NCBI RefSeq assembly: GCF_000503215.1
Contig: NZ_AYTD01000016.1
Span: 62,001-126,000, forward strand
Length of the DNA stretch: 64,000 nt
From: Pseudomonas canadensis
Lineage (GTDB): Bacteria > Pseudomonadota > Gammaproteobacteria > Pseudomonadales > Pseudomonadaceae
Direction: 5' to 3'
Below the pieces are notes generated by a model. That model did no database searches. It saw only the letters and a list, made by a program, of their open reading frames with translations, and was not told the origin of the DNA. Below, piece after piece: positions 10,431 to 19,683 of the stretch. A program made the translations under genes and the position numbers. Within the stretch, counting starts at the first letter, position 1. Each line of letters begins with the position of its first letter.

Positions 10431-12125
10431 ATGCAAACCTGGCAACAGCTCTATAGCCCGCTCGGCAGCCTCGGCCTGTCCGCATTGGCGGCCGTTATTC
10501 CGATCGTATTCTTCTTCCTCGCCCTGGCCGTGTTTCGCCTCAAAGGCCATGTGGCTGGCAGCATCACCTTGGCGCTGTCGATCCTGGTGGCGATCTTCGC
10601 CTTCCAGATGCCGGTGGACATGGCACTGGCCGCCGCCGGTTACGGCTTTGCCTACGGCCTGTGGCCCATCGCGTGGATCATCGTCGCGGCGGTGTTCCTC
10701 TACAAACTCACGGTCAAAAGCGGCCAGTTCGAGATCATCCGCAGCTCGGTTCTGTCGATCACCGACGACCAACGCCTGCAAGTGTTGTTGATCGGCTTCT
10801 GCTTTGGCGCCTTCCTGGAAGGTGCCGCCGGTTTCGGTGCCCCCGTGGCGATCACCGCTGCACTACTGGTCGGCCTGGGCTTCAACCCGCTGTACGCCGC
10901 CGGCCTGTGCCTGATTGCCAACACTGCCCCCGTGGCCTTCGGGGCGCTGGGCATCCCGATTATCGTTGCGGGCCAAGTGACCGGCATCGACGCATTCAAG
11001 ATCGGCGCCATGACCGGTCGCCAACTGCCGCTGCTGTCGCTGTTCGTGCCGTTCTGGCTGGTGTTCATGATGGACGGCGTGCGCGGCGTGCGTGAAACCT
11101 GGCCCGCTGCGCTGGTCGCAGGCTTGAGCTTTGCCGTCACCCAGTACTTCACTTCCAACTTCATCGGCCCGGAACTGCCGGACATCACCTCGGCCCTGGC
11201 CAGTCTGATTTCCCTGACGTTGTTCCTGAAAGTCTGGCAGCCAAAACGCACCGCAGGCGCACAAATCGCCGGCGCCACCTCCAGCGCGGCGGTCACCGCC
11301 AGTGCCGGCGGTTTCGGCCTGCCACGCAACACCATCGTCTCGCCCTACAGCCTCGGGCAGATTTTCAAGGCCTGGTCGCCGTTCCTGATTCTCACCGTGC
11401 TGGTCACCATCTGGACCCTCAAGCCGTTCAAGGCAATGTTTGCTGCCGGGGGCTCGATGTACAGCTGGGTATTCAACTTCGCAATCCCACACCTGGACCA
11501 ACTGGTGATCAAGGTCGCGCCGATCGTGACCAACCCCACCGCGATTCCGGCCGTGTTCAAACTGGACCCGATTTCTGCAACCGGCACTGCGATTTTCTTC
11601 TCCGCGCTGATCTCGATGCTGGTACTGAAAATCGACATCAAGACTGGTCTTACCACTTTAAAAGAGACCTTCTACGAACTGCGCTGGCCGATCCTGTCGA
11701 TCGGGATGGTGTTGGCCTTCGCCTTCGTCACCAACTACTCCGGCATGTCTTCGACCATGGCACTGGTATTGGCCGGCACGGGCGCAGCCTTTCCGTTCTT
11801 CTCGCCGTTCCTCGGCTGGCTGGGGGTTTTCCTGACAGGCTCTGATACCTCATCCAACGCCCTGTTCAGCTCCTTGCAGGCCACCACCGCGCACCAGATC
11901 GGCGTCAATGACACCCTGCTGGTCGCGGCCAACACCAGCGGCGGCGTCACCGGCAAGATGATCTCGCCTCAATCCATCGCCGTGGCGTGCGCCGCTACCG
12001 GCCTGGTGGGCAAGGAATCCGATCTGTTCCGCTTTACTCTCAAGCACAGCCTGTTCTTCGCCACCATCGTCGGGCTGATCACCCTGGCCCAGGCCTACTG
12101 GTTCACCGGTATGCTGGTGCACTAA
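10431..12125 (+). CDS. lldP: L-lactate permease LldP
   Basis: Proton-coupled lactate transporter of the inner membrane. The 564-aa product has about 12-14 hydrophobic segments and the family signatures EGAAGFGAPVAITAALLV near residue 145 and LTGSDTSSNALFSSLQ in the C-terminal part. It begins MQTWQQLYSPLGS at the ATG at 10431, just after AGGGG. The in-frame extension upstream runs through the operator and is not part of the protein. The following gene lies 57 bp downstream and is probably co-transcribed. Confidence 0.97.
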   Translation: MQTWQQLYSPLGSLGLSALAAVIPIVFFFLALAVFRLKGHVAGSITLALSILVAIFAFQMPVDMALAAAGYGFAYGLWPIAWIIVAAVFLYKLTVKSGQFEIIRSSVLSITDDQRLQVLLIGFCFGAFLEGAAGFGAPVAITAALLVGLGFNPLYAAGLCLIANTAPVAFGALGIPIIVAGQVTGIDAFKIGAMTGRQLPLLSLFVPFWLVFMMDGVRGVRETWPAALVAGLSFAVTQYFTSNFIGPELPDITSALASLISLTLFLKVWQPKRTAGAQIAGATSSAAVTASAGGFGLPRNTIVSPYSLGQIFKAWSPFLILTVLVTIWTLKPFKAMFAAGGSMYSWVFNFAIPHLDQLVIKVAPIVTNPTAIPAVFKLDPISATGTAIFFSALISMLVLKIDIKTGLTTLKETFYELRWPILSIGMVLAFAFVTNYSGMSSTMALVLAGTGAAFPFFSPFLGWLGVFLTGSDTSSNALFSSLQATTAHQIGVNDTLLVAANTSGGVTGKMISPQSIAVACAATGLVGKESDLFRFTLKHSLFFATIVGLITLAQAYWFTGMLVH

Positions 12126-12182
12126 GACCTGCACGTAATGCCGCCGGATACAATTCCGGCGTCAGCTATTTCTGGAGGACCG

Positions 12183-14993
12183 ATGAGCCTGCCTGCTGCT
12201 TTCATAAGCGACGTCGCACAACTGATTCCGAAAAGTCGGCGTTTCGACGATCCGCTTTCCACCCTCGCTTTCGGCACTGACGCTAGCTTTTACCGACTGA
12301 TCCCACAACTGGTGATCCGCGTGGAGTCAGAAGACGAAGTCGTTGCCTTGCTGCAACTGGCTCAGCGCGACCACGTACCGGTGACCTTCCGCGCCGCCGG
12401 CACCAGCCTGTCCGGGCAAGCCATCAGCGATTCGGTACTGATCGTGCTGGGCGACAACTGGAATGGCCGCGAGATTCGCGGGCAAGGCACGCAAATCCGC
12501 CTGCAACCCGGTGTGATCGGCGCCCAGGCCAATGCGTGGCTGGCGCCGTTCGGGCGCAAGATCGGGCCGGACCCGGCGTCGATCAACGCCTGCAAGATCG
12601 GCGGTATCGTCGCCAACAATGCCAGCGGCATGTGCTGCGGCACCGCACAGAACACCTACCACACTCTGGCCGGCATACGCCTGGTACTGGCTGACGGCAG
12701 CCGGCTGGATACTGAAGACGCCACCAGCGTTAAGGCGTTTCGTGAACAATACGGCGCGCTGCTTGAGCGGCTAGAGACATTGGGTCGCGAGACGCGGGCC
12801 AATACCGAATTAGCGGCCAAGATTCGCCACAAGTACCGTCTGAAAAACACCACCGGGCTGTCGCTGAATGCCCTGGTGGATTTCGATGAGCCGTTGGATA
12901 TCCTCAGCCATCTGCTGGTGGGCTCCGAGGGCACCCTTGGGTTTATCAGCGCGGTCACCTACGACACCGTCATAGACCACCCGAATAAAGCCTCTGCGTT
13001 GATTGTGTTTCCAGATGTCGAGACCTGCTGCAACGCGGTCACCGTGCTCAAAACCCAGCCAGTCTCGGCCGTCGAGTTGCTGGACCGACGCAGCATGCGC
13101 TCGGTACAAAACAAGCCAGGCATGCCGGCTTTCGTACAGCAACTTTCGGAAAATGCCTGCGCCCTGTTGATCGAGTCCCGCGCGGCATCATCGACTTTGC
13201 TGCATGAGCAACTGGCGCTGATCATGGCGTCCCTGGCTCAATTTCCGGTTGAGAAACAGGTCGACTTCACCGAAGACCCTGTGGAAAACGCCCGCCTGTG
13301 GGCGATCCGTAAAGACACCTTTCCCGCCGTCGGCGCCGTGCGCAAAACCGGCACCACCGTGATCATCGAAGACGTGACCTTCCCGGTTGAGCAACTGGCA
13401 ATCGGCGTGAATCGCTTGATCGCGCTCTTCGACAAACATCACTACGACGAGGCGATCCTTTTCGGACACGCGCTGGAAGGTAATCTGCACTTCGTATTCA
13501 CCCAAGGCTTCAACAGCGCGGAAGAAGTCACACGCTACCAAGCGTTCATGGACGACGTGGCGCAATTGGTGGCGGTGGAGTTTGGAGGTTCGCTTAAAGC
13601 CGAACACGGCACTGGGCGCAATATGGCTCCGTTCGTGGAGCTGGAATGGGGCAGCGACGCCTATCAATTGATGTGGCAACTCAAGCGCCTGCTCGACCCC
13701 AACGGCATTCTCAACCCGGACGTGGTGCTCAGCGAAGACCCGCAAATCCACCTCAAGCACCTCAAGCCGCTACCCGCCGCTGATGAGCTTGTGGATAAGT
13801 GCATCGAATGCGGCTTCTGCGAACCGGTGTGCCCGTCGAAAGGCCTGACCTTGAGCCCGCGCCAGCGCATCGTGATCTGGCGTGACATTCAGGCGAAGAA
13901 ACGCGCCGGTGTCGACACCACTGAGTTGGAAGCTGCGTATCACTACCAGGGCATCGACACCTGCGCCGCGACCGGCCTTTGCGCTCAACGCTGCCCTGTA
14001 GGAATCAATACCGGCGACTTGGTGAAAAAACTGCGCAGCCGTGACGCCGACCGTCCGAAAACCGCCGAATGGCTCGCCACCCATTTTTCCACCGCCCTGC
14101 AAGGCGCGCGCTTTACCCTGCATGTGGCCAACGGCGCCCGCATGCTGCTGGGCGCACCACGCCTGGCGAAGCTATCAGCCAGCGTGACCAAACTGTCCAA
14201 GGGGCAAATTCCGCAGTGGACTAACGCCATGCCGCAGCCGGAAAAAGCCATCCGTTTCAGCCCGGCGGTGACGGACGAACGACCGCGGGTGGTCTACCTG
14301 GCCGCCTGCGTTTCACGCGCCATGGGCCCTGCAGCGGGGGATAAGGAACAGATGTCGCTGTACGACAAAACCCGCAGCCTGCTGGAAAAAGCCGGTTACC
14401 AAGTCGTATTCCCCGACAATCAGGACAGCCTGTGCTGCGGCCAGCCTTTCGCTTCCAAGGGCTACGCCGAACAGGCCGAACACAAGCGCCAGGAACTGAT
14501 CGGCGCCCTACTTCACGCCAGCCGTGGCGGGCTCGATCCGATCTACTGCGACACCAGCCCCTGCACCCTGCGCCTCGTGCAGGACCTGGGCGAAACGCGG
14601 CTGGACCTCTACGATCCCGTACGCTTTATCCGCACCCACTTGATGGACCGTCTTGACTTCACACCTCAGGAAGCCCCCATCGCCGTGCACGTCACCTGCA
14701 GCACCCAACACCTGGGCGAGAGCCAGGCGCTGATCGATCTGGCTCGACGCTGTTCCAACAGCGTGATCATCCCTGAAGGCATCCATTGCTGCGGATTTGC
14801 CGGTGACAAGGGCTTCAGCACGCCGGAACTCAACGCCCACTCACTGCGCACCCTCAAGGACGCGGTGCAATATTGCAGCGAAGGCATCTCCACCAGCCGC
14901 ACCTGCGAGATCGGTCTGAGCCAGCATGGCGGTATTGATTATCACGGGTTGGTCTACCTGGTTGACCGCGTCACTCAAGCCCGCGCCCACTGA
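12183..14993 (+). CDS. dld: FAD-linked / Fe-S D-lactate dehydrogenase (LldE/Dld type)
   Basis: A 936-aa fused oxidoreductase. An N-terminal PCMH-type FAD-binding half (about 40-500; FRAAGTSLSGQAISDS and NNASGMCCG) is followed by two cysteine clusters for [4Fe-4S] centres, CIECGFCEPVCPS near 540 and CAATGLCAQRCPVGI near 592. Then come two CCG domains (CCGQPF near 750, CCGFAGDKGF near 868). In Pseudomonas the gene in this position encodes NAD-independent D-lactate dehydrogenase feeding the quinone pool. The ATG at 12183 has GGAGG 4 nt upstream. lldD, normally between lldP and this gene, is missing. Confidence 0.9.
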   Translation: MSLPAAFISDVAQLIPKSRRFDDPLSTLAFGTDASFYRLIPQLVIRVESEDEVVALLQLAQRDHVPVTFRAAGTSLSGQAISDSVLIVLGDNWNGREIRGQGTQIRLQPGVIGAQANAWLAPFGRKIGPDPASINACKIGGIVANNASGMCCGTAQNTYHTLAGIRLVLADGSRLDTEDATSVKAFREQYGALLERLETLGRETRANTELAAKIRHKYRLKNTTGLSLNALVDFDEPLDILSHLLVGSEGTLGFISAVTYDTVIDHPNKASALIVFPDVETCCNAVTVLKTQPVSAVELLDRRSMRSVQNKPGMPAFVQQLSENACALLIESRAASSTLLHEQLALIMASLAQFPVEKQVDFTEDPVENARLWAIRKDTFPAVGAVRKTGTTVIIEDVTFPVEQLAIGVNRLIALFDKHHYDEAILFGHALEGNLHFVFTQGFNSAEEVTRYQAFMDDVAQLVAVEFGGSLKAEHGTGRNMAPFVELEWGSDAYQLMWQLKRLLDPNGILNPDVVLSEDPQIHLKHLKPLPAADELVDKCIECGFCEPVCPSKGLTLSPRQRIVIWRDIQAKKRAGVDTTELEAAYHYQGIDTCAATGLCAQRCPVGINTGDLVKKLRSRDADRPKTAEWLATHFSTALQGARFTLHVANGARMLLGAPRLAKLSASVTKLSKGQIPQWTNAMPQPEKAIRFSPAVTDERPRVVYLAACVSRAMGPAAGDKEQMSLYDKTRSLLEKAGYQVVFPDNQDSLCCGQPFASKGYAEQAEHKRQELIGALLHASRGGLDPIYCDTSPCTLRLVQDLGETRLDLYDPVRFIRTHLMDRLDFTPQEAPIAVHVTCSTQHLGESQALIDLARRCSNSVIIPEGIHCCGFAGDKGFSTPELNAHSLRTLKDAVQYCSEGISTSRTCEIGLSQHGGIDYHGLVYLVDRVTQARAH

Positions 14994-15143
14994 TCCTGCA
15001 AAAATGAACCTGCATAAAAACAGAACCCTCGCGCGCCGGCGTAGTCATCTGCATAGGCCTCGACAAACGAGGCTCATCAGTGATGTCGCTGGCAGCCGTT
15101 GAACGCCAGCAGCGTCGAGCCCTTTTGTGCAAGGAGATACCCT

Positions 15144-15422
15144 ATGAAGCGTTCCGCTCTTGCTGGCTTGTTCATTACCGCTGCGATGCTGGCTTCCCCT
15201 GTGTTCGCTGCGGGCGAGCCCGATTTGTGCAAAATCAATCTGGACAAAATCAACAACGGCAAAGCGCTGCTCGCCACTGACACCAGTGGCAAAAGCGGCG
15301 AGATAGACACTGCCGTCTCCCAAGCCAAAGCGGCCCACGCCGCGGGCGATGACAAAAAGTGCATCGAGATCACCTCGAAGGCGCTGCAAGACCTGCAGAA
15401 CAGCGAAAAAGGTGGCCAATAG
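15144..15422 (+). CDS. Small exported protein of unknown function
   Basis: A 92-aa product with a clear Sec signal (MKRSALAGLFITAAMLASPVFA, cleavage after AFA-like PVFA). The mature part of about 70 residues is lysine-rich and helical, with cysteines in LCKINL and KKCIEI that could form one disulfide. AGGAG lies 7 nt before the ATG. I do not recognise a family; it resembles small periplasmic proteins common in Pseudomonas. It is monocistronic, with its own terminator. Confidence 0.8.
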   Translation: MKRSALAGLFITAAMLASPVFAAGEPDLCKINLDKINNGKALLATDTSGKSGEIDTAVSQAKAAHAAGDDKKCIEITSKALQDLQNSEKGGQ

Positions 15423-15430
15423 GCTGCTCA

Positions 15431-15468
15431 GTCACGGAAGACCAACCTTCGGGTTGGCCTTCCGTGAC
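15431..15468 (+). terminator. Long hairpin terminator
   Basis: GTCACGGAAG-A-CCAACC pairs with GGTTGG-C-CTTCCGTGAC around a TTCG tetraloop, broken only by one A/C mismatch. It lies 8 bp after the small exported gene and about 60 bp before ssrA. Confidence 0.8.
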
Positions 15469-15526
15469 GGTTTGGCGTACACTGCGAAGGCTTGTCACTC
15501 ACTATGAAACAACGAGTTACAAGCAC

Positions 15527-15923
15527 GGGGCCGTTTAGGATTCGACGCCGGTTGCGAAACTTTAGGTGCATGCCGAGTTGGTAACAGAACTCGTAAATCC
15601 ACTGTTGCAACTTCTTATAGTTGCCAATGACGAAAACTACGGCCAGGAATTCGCTCTCGCTGCGTAAGCAGCCTTAGCCCTGAGCTTCTGGTACCTTCGG
15701 GTCCAGCAATCACCAGGGGATGTCTGTAAACCCAAAGTGATTGTCATATAGAACAGAATCGCCGTGCAGTACGTTGTGGACGAAGCGGCTAAAACTTACA
15801 CAACTCGCCCAAAGCACCCTGCCCTTCGGGTCGCTGAGGGTTAACTTAATAGAAACGGCTACGCATGTAGTACCGACAGCGGAGTACTGGCGGACGGGGG
15901 TTCAAATCCCCCCGGCTCCACCA
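15527..15923 (+). ncRNA. ssrA: Transfer-messenger RNA (tmRNA)
   Basis: The 5' end GGGGCCG pairs with CGGCTCC before the 3' ACCA, forming the acceptor stem, and the T arm is GGGGGTTCAAATCCCCC. The tag frame at 15623-15667 reads ANDENYGQEFALAA then TAA, the Pseudomonas-type degradation tag ending ALAA. Length is 397 nt. It releases stalled ribosomes with SmpB (8894-9376). A genomic island starts immediately at its 3' end, which stays complete and functional. Confidence 0.97.
15901..15923 (+). other. attL: ssrA 3' end used as integration site
   Basis: The last 23 nt of ssrA, from the T loop to CCA, match the segment at 30007-30029 at 19 of 23 positions, including TTCAA and the CCCCGGC-CCACCA core. 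With the integrase gene 190 bp downstream this marks the left edge of the island. Confidence 0.8.
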
Positions 15924-15934
15924 TTTGATCAACT

Positions 15935-15956
15935 AAAGACGTCCACGGACGTCTTT
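15935..15956 (+). terminator. Island-borne terminator after ssrA
   Basis: AAAGACGTCC (15935-15944) pairs with GGACGTCTTT (15947-15956) and is followed by a T run to 15960. It lies inside the island, so it replaces the native ssrA terminator, which now appears at 30042-30070. Confidence 0.88.
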
Positions 15957-16029
15957 TTTTGTGCCTGAAATCCAACAAAATCAAGGATTTAAACGCTATC
16001 GGGCTCCGCAGAGGTTTTCTGAGTTCCAG

Positions 16030-16093
16030 CCGTTTGGGTATTCCAAATGGTATTCCAAGCCTTCCGGTGCTATTTTTTGGAATACCAAAACGG
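16030..16093. repeat. GGTATTCC repeats upstream of the integrase
   Basis: GGTATTCCAA occurs at 16037 and 16049 and inverted at 16077-16086. The outer pair (about 16030-16047 and 16076-16093) forms an 18-bp inverted repeat with few mismatches. A nearly identical tandem pair recurs at the far end of the island (29933-29953). This fits arm-type integrase or excisionase binding sites, or an integrase operator. Confidence 0.65.
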
Positions 16094-16110
16094 TGTCAGA
16101 GGAAGCTCTC

Positions 16111-17368
16111 ATGCCTGCTCCAGCCCTTCGGCTTTCCGACCGCCAGCTCAAGGCCGTCAAGGCAAAAGACAAGGATTACGTCCTCAGCGATGGTGATGGC
16201 CTTCAGCTCCGAGTCAGGAGCAACGGCTCGATGCTGTGGAACTTCAACTACCGCGAGCCGGTAACCAAAAACCGTATCAATATGGGACTGGGCACGTACC
16301 CAGAGCTCTCACTAGCGAACGCCAGGAAAAAAGTGGTTGAAGCGCGCGAGCTTCTGGCACAAGGCATTGACCCTAAAGTGCAACGCAGTGCACAGGTCGA
16401 AGCCAAACGAGCGGAGACGGAACACACGTTCGAGAACGTGGCCACCGCCTGGTTCGAGCTGAAGAAGGACTCCGTCACGCCAGCGTACGCCGAGGACATT
16501 TGGCGGTCGCTCACGCTGCATGTATTTCCAGACCTGAAAACAACGCCGCTCTCGAAAATTACCGCACCGATGGTCATCGAACTGCTTCGCCCAATAGAAG
16601 CTAAAGGCAGTCTCGAGACAGTGAAGCGACTGAGCCAACGGCTCAATGAGATCATGACCTACGGGGTAAACTCCGGGCTGATTTTCGCTAACCCCCCTCA
16701 GTGGCATTCGGGCGGTATTCAAGAAACCAAAAAAAGAAAACATGGCCGCGCTACGACCAGACGAGCTGTCCGAGCTCATGATCGAAATCGCGAACGCCAG
16801 CATCAAGCGGATCACCCGCTGCCTGATCGAATGGCAACTGCACACCATGACCCGTCCTGCCGAAGCGGCTACCACCCGATGGGCAGACATCGACTTCGAC
16901 AGACGCATCTGGACCATCCCGCCGGAGCGCATGAAAAAGCGTCGTCCGCACACCATCCCGCTGACCGAACAGGCACTTGCGTTACTGGAGGCGCTCAAGC
17001 CCCACAGCGGCCACAGGGAATACGTGTTCCCGGCAGATAGAAATCCGCGCACCCACGCCAACAGCCAGACCGCCAACATGGCGTTGAAACGCATGGGCTT
17101 CCAGGACCGCTTGGTCAGTCACGGCATGCGCTCCATGGCCAGCACCATCCTGAACGAGCATGGGTGGGATCCGGAGCTAATCGAAGTCGCGCTGGCGCAT
17201 GTCGACAAGGACGAAGTCCGAAGTGCTTACAACCGAGCTGACTACATCGAACGCCGGCGTCCGATGATGGCCTGGTGGAGTGAGCACATCCAGAAAGCGG
17301 CCACTGGCAACCTGTCGGCATCTGCGATCAATCAAACCAGGGACCACAACGTCGTGCCGATACGCTGA
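16111..17368 (+). pseudogene. P4-type tyrosine integrase, frameshifted
   Basis: Two frames together make one integrase of about 418 residues. The N-terminal part (ATG 16111, RBS AGAGGAAG) has the DUF4102 arm-binding domain (LSDRQLKAVKAKDKDYVLSD) and the core-binding domain. The catalytic domain continues in the +2 frame from about 16700, with arginine in TMTRPAEAATTRW, HGMRSMA and the final tyrosine in RSAYNRADYIERR. Removing one C from the C6 run at 16692-16697 restores NPLSGIRAVFKKPKKEN across the junction. So the gene is broken by a single-base insertion, or this is a sequencing error in a homopolymer. It would have driven insertion into ssrA. Confidence 0.9.
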
Positions 17369-17577
17369 GCGCTCACCGGACGCCGCCGGTAACCGAAAAT
17401 GACTCCCCAGATGGAGTGATGGTTGATTTGGTGACAGCGGCGACACCGGCGACAACCCGCGTAATACCTGGCTTGCAGTATGGCGACAGAAGTGGCGACT
17501 GTCGCCGTTGCGCCTCTCTCTTAGAGCTTCCTCGGCCAAGCCCACGCGAGCGGGAAGGCTCCGCATTCCCTCTCGCA

Positions 17578-17689
17578 TGGGCTCTGCGTAATTGCATCTC
17601 ACTTGACCACCTAATTGCATTGCCACTGACTAGTTGTTTGCATCCGACTTGACCAGTCATTTGCATTCGCGCTGACCAGCCGTTTGCAG
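17578..17689 (+). repeat. Left array of five 23-bp repeats
   Basis: The heptamer (A/T)TTGCA(T/G) begins at 17591, 17614, 17637, 17660 and 17683, exactly 23 bp apart, each of the first four followed by a variable stretch and (C/T)TGAC(C/T)A. An outer flank CTGCGT (17584-17589) is shared with the inverted array at 20434-20522. Such arrays resemble transposase-binding sites at the ends of IS21-type or Tn7-like elements. There is no gene in 17369-17794 apart from this array. Confidence 0.8.
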
Positions 17690-17794
17690 TTGATGTGTGT
17701 CAGCGGGCGCCACTCAGCGCGAGTGCGTCAGCCAAGCATCGAAGCACTGCAACCGACCCAAAGCGATCAACCATGACAGGTAAAAAGCGACCGA

Positions 17795-18352
17795 GTGAAG
17801 GCGTTCGCTTCGCGCCACGCTCGACTGGCTGCCACACGCCGTCTGGGGTGTACCTGGGCTGTTCCGAGGGATTCGACCGTTGTCACTGTGTCCGCGTACG
17901 GCCCCAATCTCTTCGATCAGCACGAGCATGGCGTATGGGCGCGCTTGGATGTCAGGGATTCATCCGTCGGGGCAACAAAACTCAGCTACCCACCTATAGA
18001 TGTGCGTGATTGCAACCAATCCAAAACGGCCTGTTCGATGGGCATTGGAGTGATCGATGGCACCGCCGAAATCATTTCGGCGAGCTCAACCAGCGCAACG
18101 GTGGCAATCAATCTGAACTGCCAGGTGGGACGCAGCTATTCGCTCAACGCAAACGGCCAGCAATTCAAGCAGGAGGGGTCGCCGGATGTGCAGGTATTGC
18201 AGGCCCACCAGGTGATCGCGAAAAAGATCGAGGTGGCCTATGGGGAAGTCGTGCACCTACCGCTTCCATTTGGCGTAGATGTTGCCCTGCGCGCCCAGAA
18301 ATACCTTGCGGGCGAAATGATGCCCGAGCGCAGCGTATGCCAATGGTACTGA
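17795..18352 (+). CDS. Unrecognised protein, possibly 5'-truncated
   Basis: An open frame of 185 codons just inside the left repeat array. The first 30 or so residues look random and there is no convincing ribosome site. From about residue 30 (VSAYGPNLFDQHEHGVWARLDV) to the end (VCQWY) it reads like a real beta-rich protein with paired cysteines (DCNQSKTAC). It may be the 3' part of a gene cut by insertion of the repeat-bounded element. I recognise no family. A second overlapping frame at 18010-18405 is weaker. Confidence 0.35.
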   Translation: MKAFASRHARLAATRRLGCTWAVPRDSTVVTVSAYGPNLFDQHEHGVWARLDVRDSSVGATKLSYPPIDVRDCNQSKTACSMGIGVIDGTAEIISASSTSATVAINLNCQVGRSYSLNANGQQFKQEGSPDVQVLQAHQVIAKKIEVAYGEVVHLPLPFGVDVALRAQKYLAGEMMPERSVCQWY

Positions 18353-18475
18353 TGGCATACCACCACCTAAGCCTTTGTGAGTGTGGCGAGAACGACCTCG
18401 GATAAGGTGGCTTTGTCTGTGTGGTGCATTGGGCACTAGTTGCTCAATGCACGGTCTCGCTGCCTTCCAAGATGG

Positions 18476-18703
18476 CTACTGGCGTAAGTACAAGTAGAGA
18501 ATCCCGGCCAAAACTACCAGTGCTATAGCAGGTGGTATTAGCCGCGCCAGCTTTGGCTTCTCATCGCTCGACATGGACGCAACATCCCCCCTTGTGGCAC
18601 TACACCGAGTGCAAGTCTGCGGTTGCGTCAGCATTCCTGCAACGTAGGTTGGCTCCCCGTCGTCCGTCCAACGGTGGCGCGACTCTTTACATCGTTTACT
18701 CAT
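18476..18703 (-). CDS. Small tail-anchored protein with a CxxC motif
   Basis: A 75-aa product starting MSKRCKESRHRW with GAGG 6-7 nt upstream of the ATG. A CTRC pair near residue 32 and an earlier cysteine suggest a half zinc-ribbon, and the last 22 residues (IPPAIALVVLAGILYLYLRQ) form a membrane segment. This makes it a likely tail-anchored inner-membrane protein. Function unknown. It is the last of four small same-strand genes between the two 23-bp repeat arrays. Confidence 0.6.
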   Translation of the reverse strand: MSKRCKESRHRWTDDGEPTYVAGMLTQPQTCTRCSATRGDVASMSSDEKPKLARLIPPAIALVVLAGILYLYLRQ

Positions 18704-18858
18704 AAATTTCCTCGCTTCCTATTATCGGACAATCCCGTACTTGACCATCAGCTTGGCGGAGGCACAGACCTTTTCCTGCTTACCTCAATCGCTGCCCAAG
18801 GCTGCGCTGGCCCTGGGACTCAAAAGCCTTGGGCCAGCGCAGCCTGCGGCAGCGGCTG

Positions 18859-19290
18859 CTACTCGATCACCGTCTCGAAACTCGTCAGGTTCAGATGACC
18901 CTTCTCCTTCTCGACAGGCAGGATCTCGGCCATCTGCTTGATATCGGAAATGTGCACATCAACCATGGCTTTCATCAGCTCACGGACTGCCTGCCCGAAT
19001 CGTTCATCTTCTTGCAGTGGAAGAGGCAAGATGCCCGGCAGAAACGTTTTACCGAACCCACCATAGCCACCATCGGCACCGTGGAATGTATGGGTCGTAC
19101 TGACGGTTGCCGATTGCACGGTAACGGTCACGATGTCAAACGGGGACTTGGTGGTCTCGGGACCTTTGTATAATTCCTCTCGAACAGCGACAGCTTCGAC
19201 TTGAACCAGGGAAGAGGCCCCTTGGCCACAGTCTGATTGAATACGGGTAATCTTTTTCACTTTGAGTCCCTTTTTGAATTTGACGGCCAC
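18859..19290 (-). CDS. Hypothetical 143-aa protein of the repeat-bounded cassette
   Basis: A GTG start at 19290 is chosen because AGGGA lies 9 nt upstream; an in-frame TTG at 19299 is too close to that site. The product begins with a basic stretch (AVKFKKGLKVKKITR) and has a glycine-rich centre (HGADGGYGGFGKTF). No signal peptide or membrane segment is visible and I do not recognise a family. It lies in line with the neighbouring small minus-strand genes, which may form one transcript from the region of 20000. Confidence 0.55.
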   Translation of the reverse strand: MAVKFKKGLKVKKITRIQSDCGQGASSLVQVEAVAVREELYKGPETTKSPFDIVTVTVQSATVSTTHTFHGADGGYGGFGKTFLPGILPLPLQEDERFGQAVRELMKAMVDVHISDIKQMAEILPVEKEKGHLNLTSFETVIE

Positions 19291-19352
19291 AACAGCCAAT
19301 CCCTACTGCCGAAGCCCGCTAAGTTGGCGGGCTGATGGTGAAGCGGATTTTT

Positions 19353-19571
19353 TTACTTCGCTTCCTTCATATGCGACAAGCCTTTTTCGAACCAATCTTG
19401 CGCGCCGCCAAGGTTCCCGCAGTCGATGAGACCGATCACCTCTTTCAAACCGTTAGAAGCTTTTTCTGGAGCTAGCTCGCCACTTGCGACTGCTTCAAAC
19501 ACCGAATCAAGCATACGATCCATTGCATCTAGGTCGGGAGTATCTAGCAATTGCTTACGTTCGCTGAACAT
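19353..19571 (-). CDS. Hypothetical 72-aa protein of the repeat-bounded cassette
   Basis: The ATG at 19571 is preceded by AGGTAG. The product is acidic and mostly helical (LDAMDRMLDSVFEAVASGEL ahead of a lysine-rich end) with no membrane segment or known motif. Size and composition would suit a small regulatory or antitoxin-like protein, but nothing in the sequence proves this. Neighbours on both sides lie on the same strand. Confidence 0.55.
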   Translation of the reverse strand: MFSERKQLLDTPDLDAMDRMLDSVFEAVASGELAPEKASNGLKEVIGLIDCGNLGGAQDWFEKGLSHMKEAK

Positions 19572-19683
19572 GGTGCCTACCTGCTTCGAGGATCCGAAAA
19601 CCGTGCCTCTTCTACGGTCGCGGCCCCACGTTTAACGGCGGGGCTTGGTCGTACCTGGGCGGGATTTTCCATCGTCTGCGGGC

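Noticed and set aside
16742..17368. A separate 208-aa integrase gene
   Set aside because: It is the catalytic half of the frameshifted integrase; one deleted C joins it to the upstream half.
17591..17689. The regular repeats as a CRISPR array
   Set aside because: Units are only 23 bp in total, the variable part between heptamers is 16 bp and itself conserved, a mirrored array exists, and there is no cas gene.
18010..18405. 131-codon frame overlapping the 185-codon frame
   Set aside because: Arginine/glycine-rich out-of-frame reading; the other frame is more protein-like.
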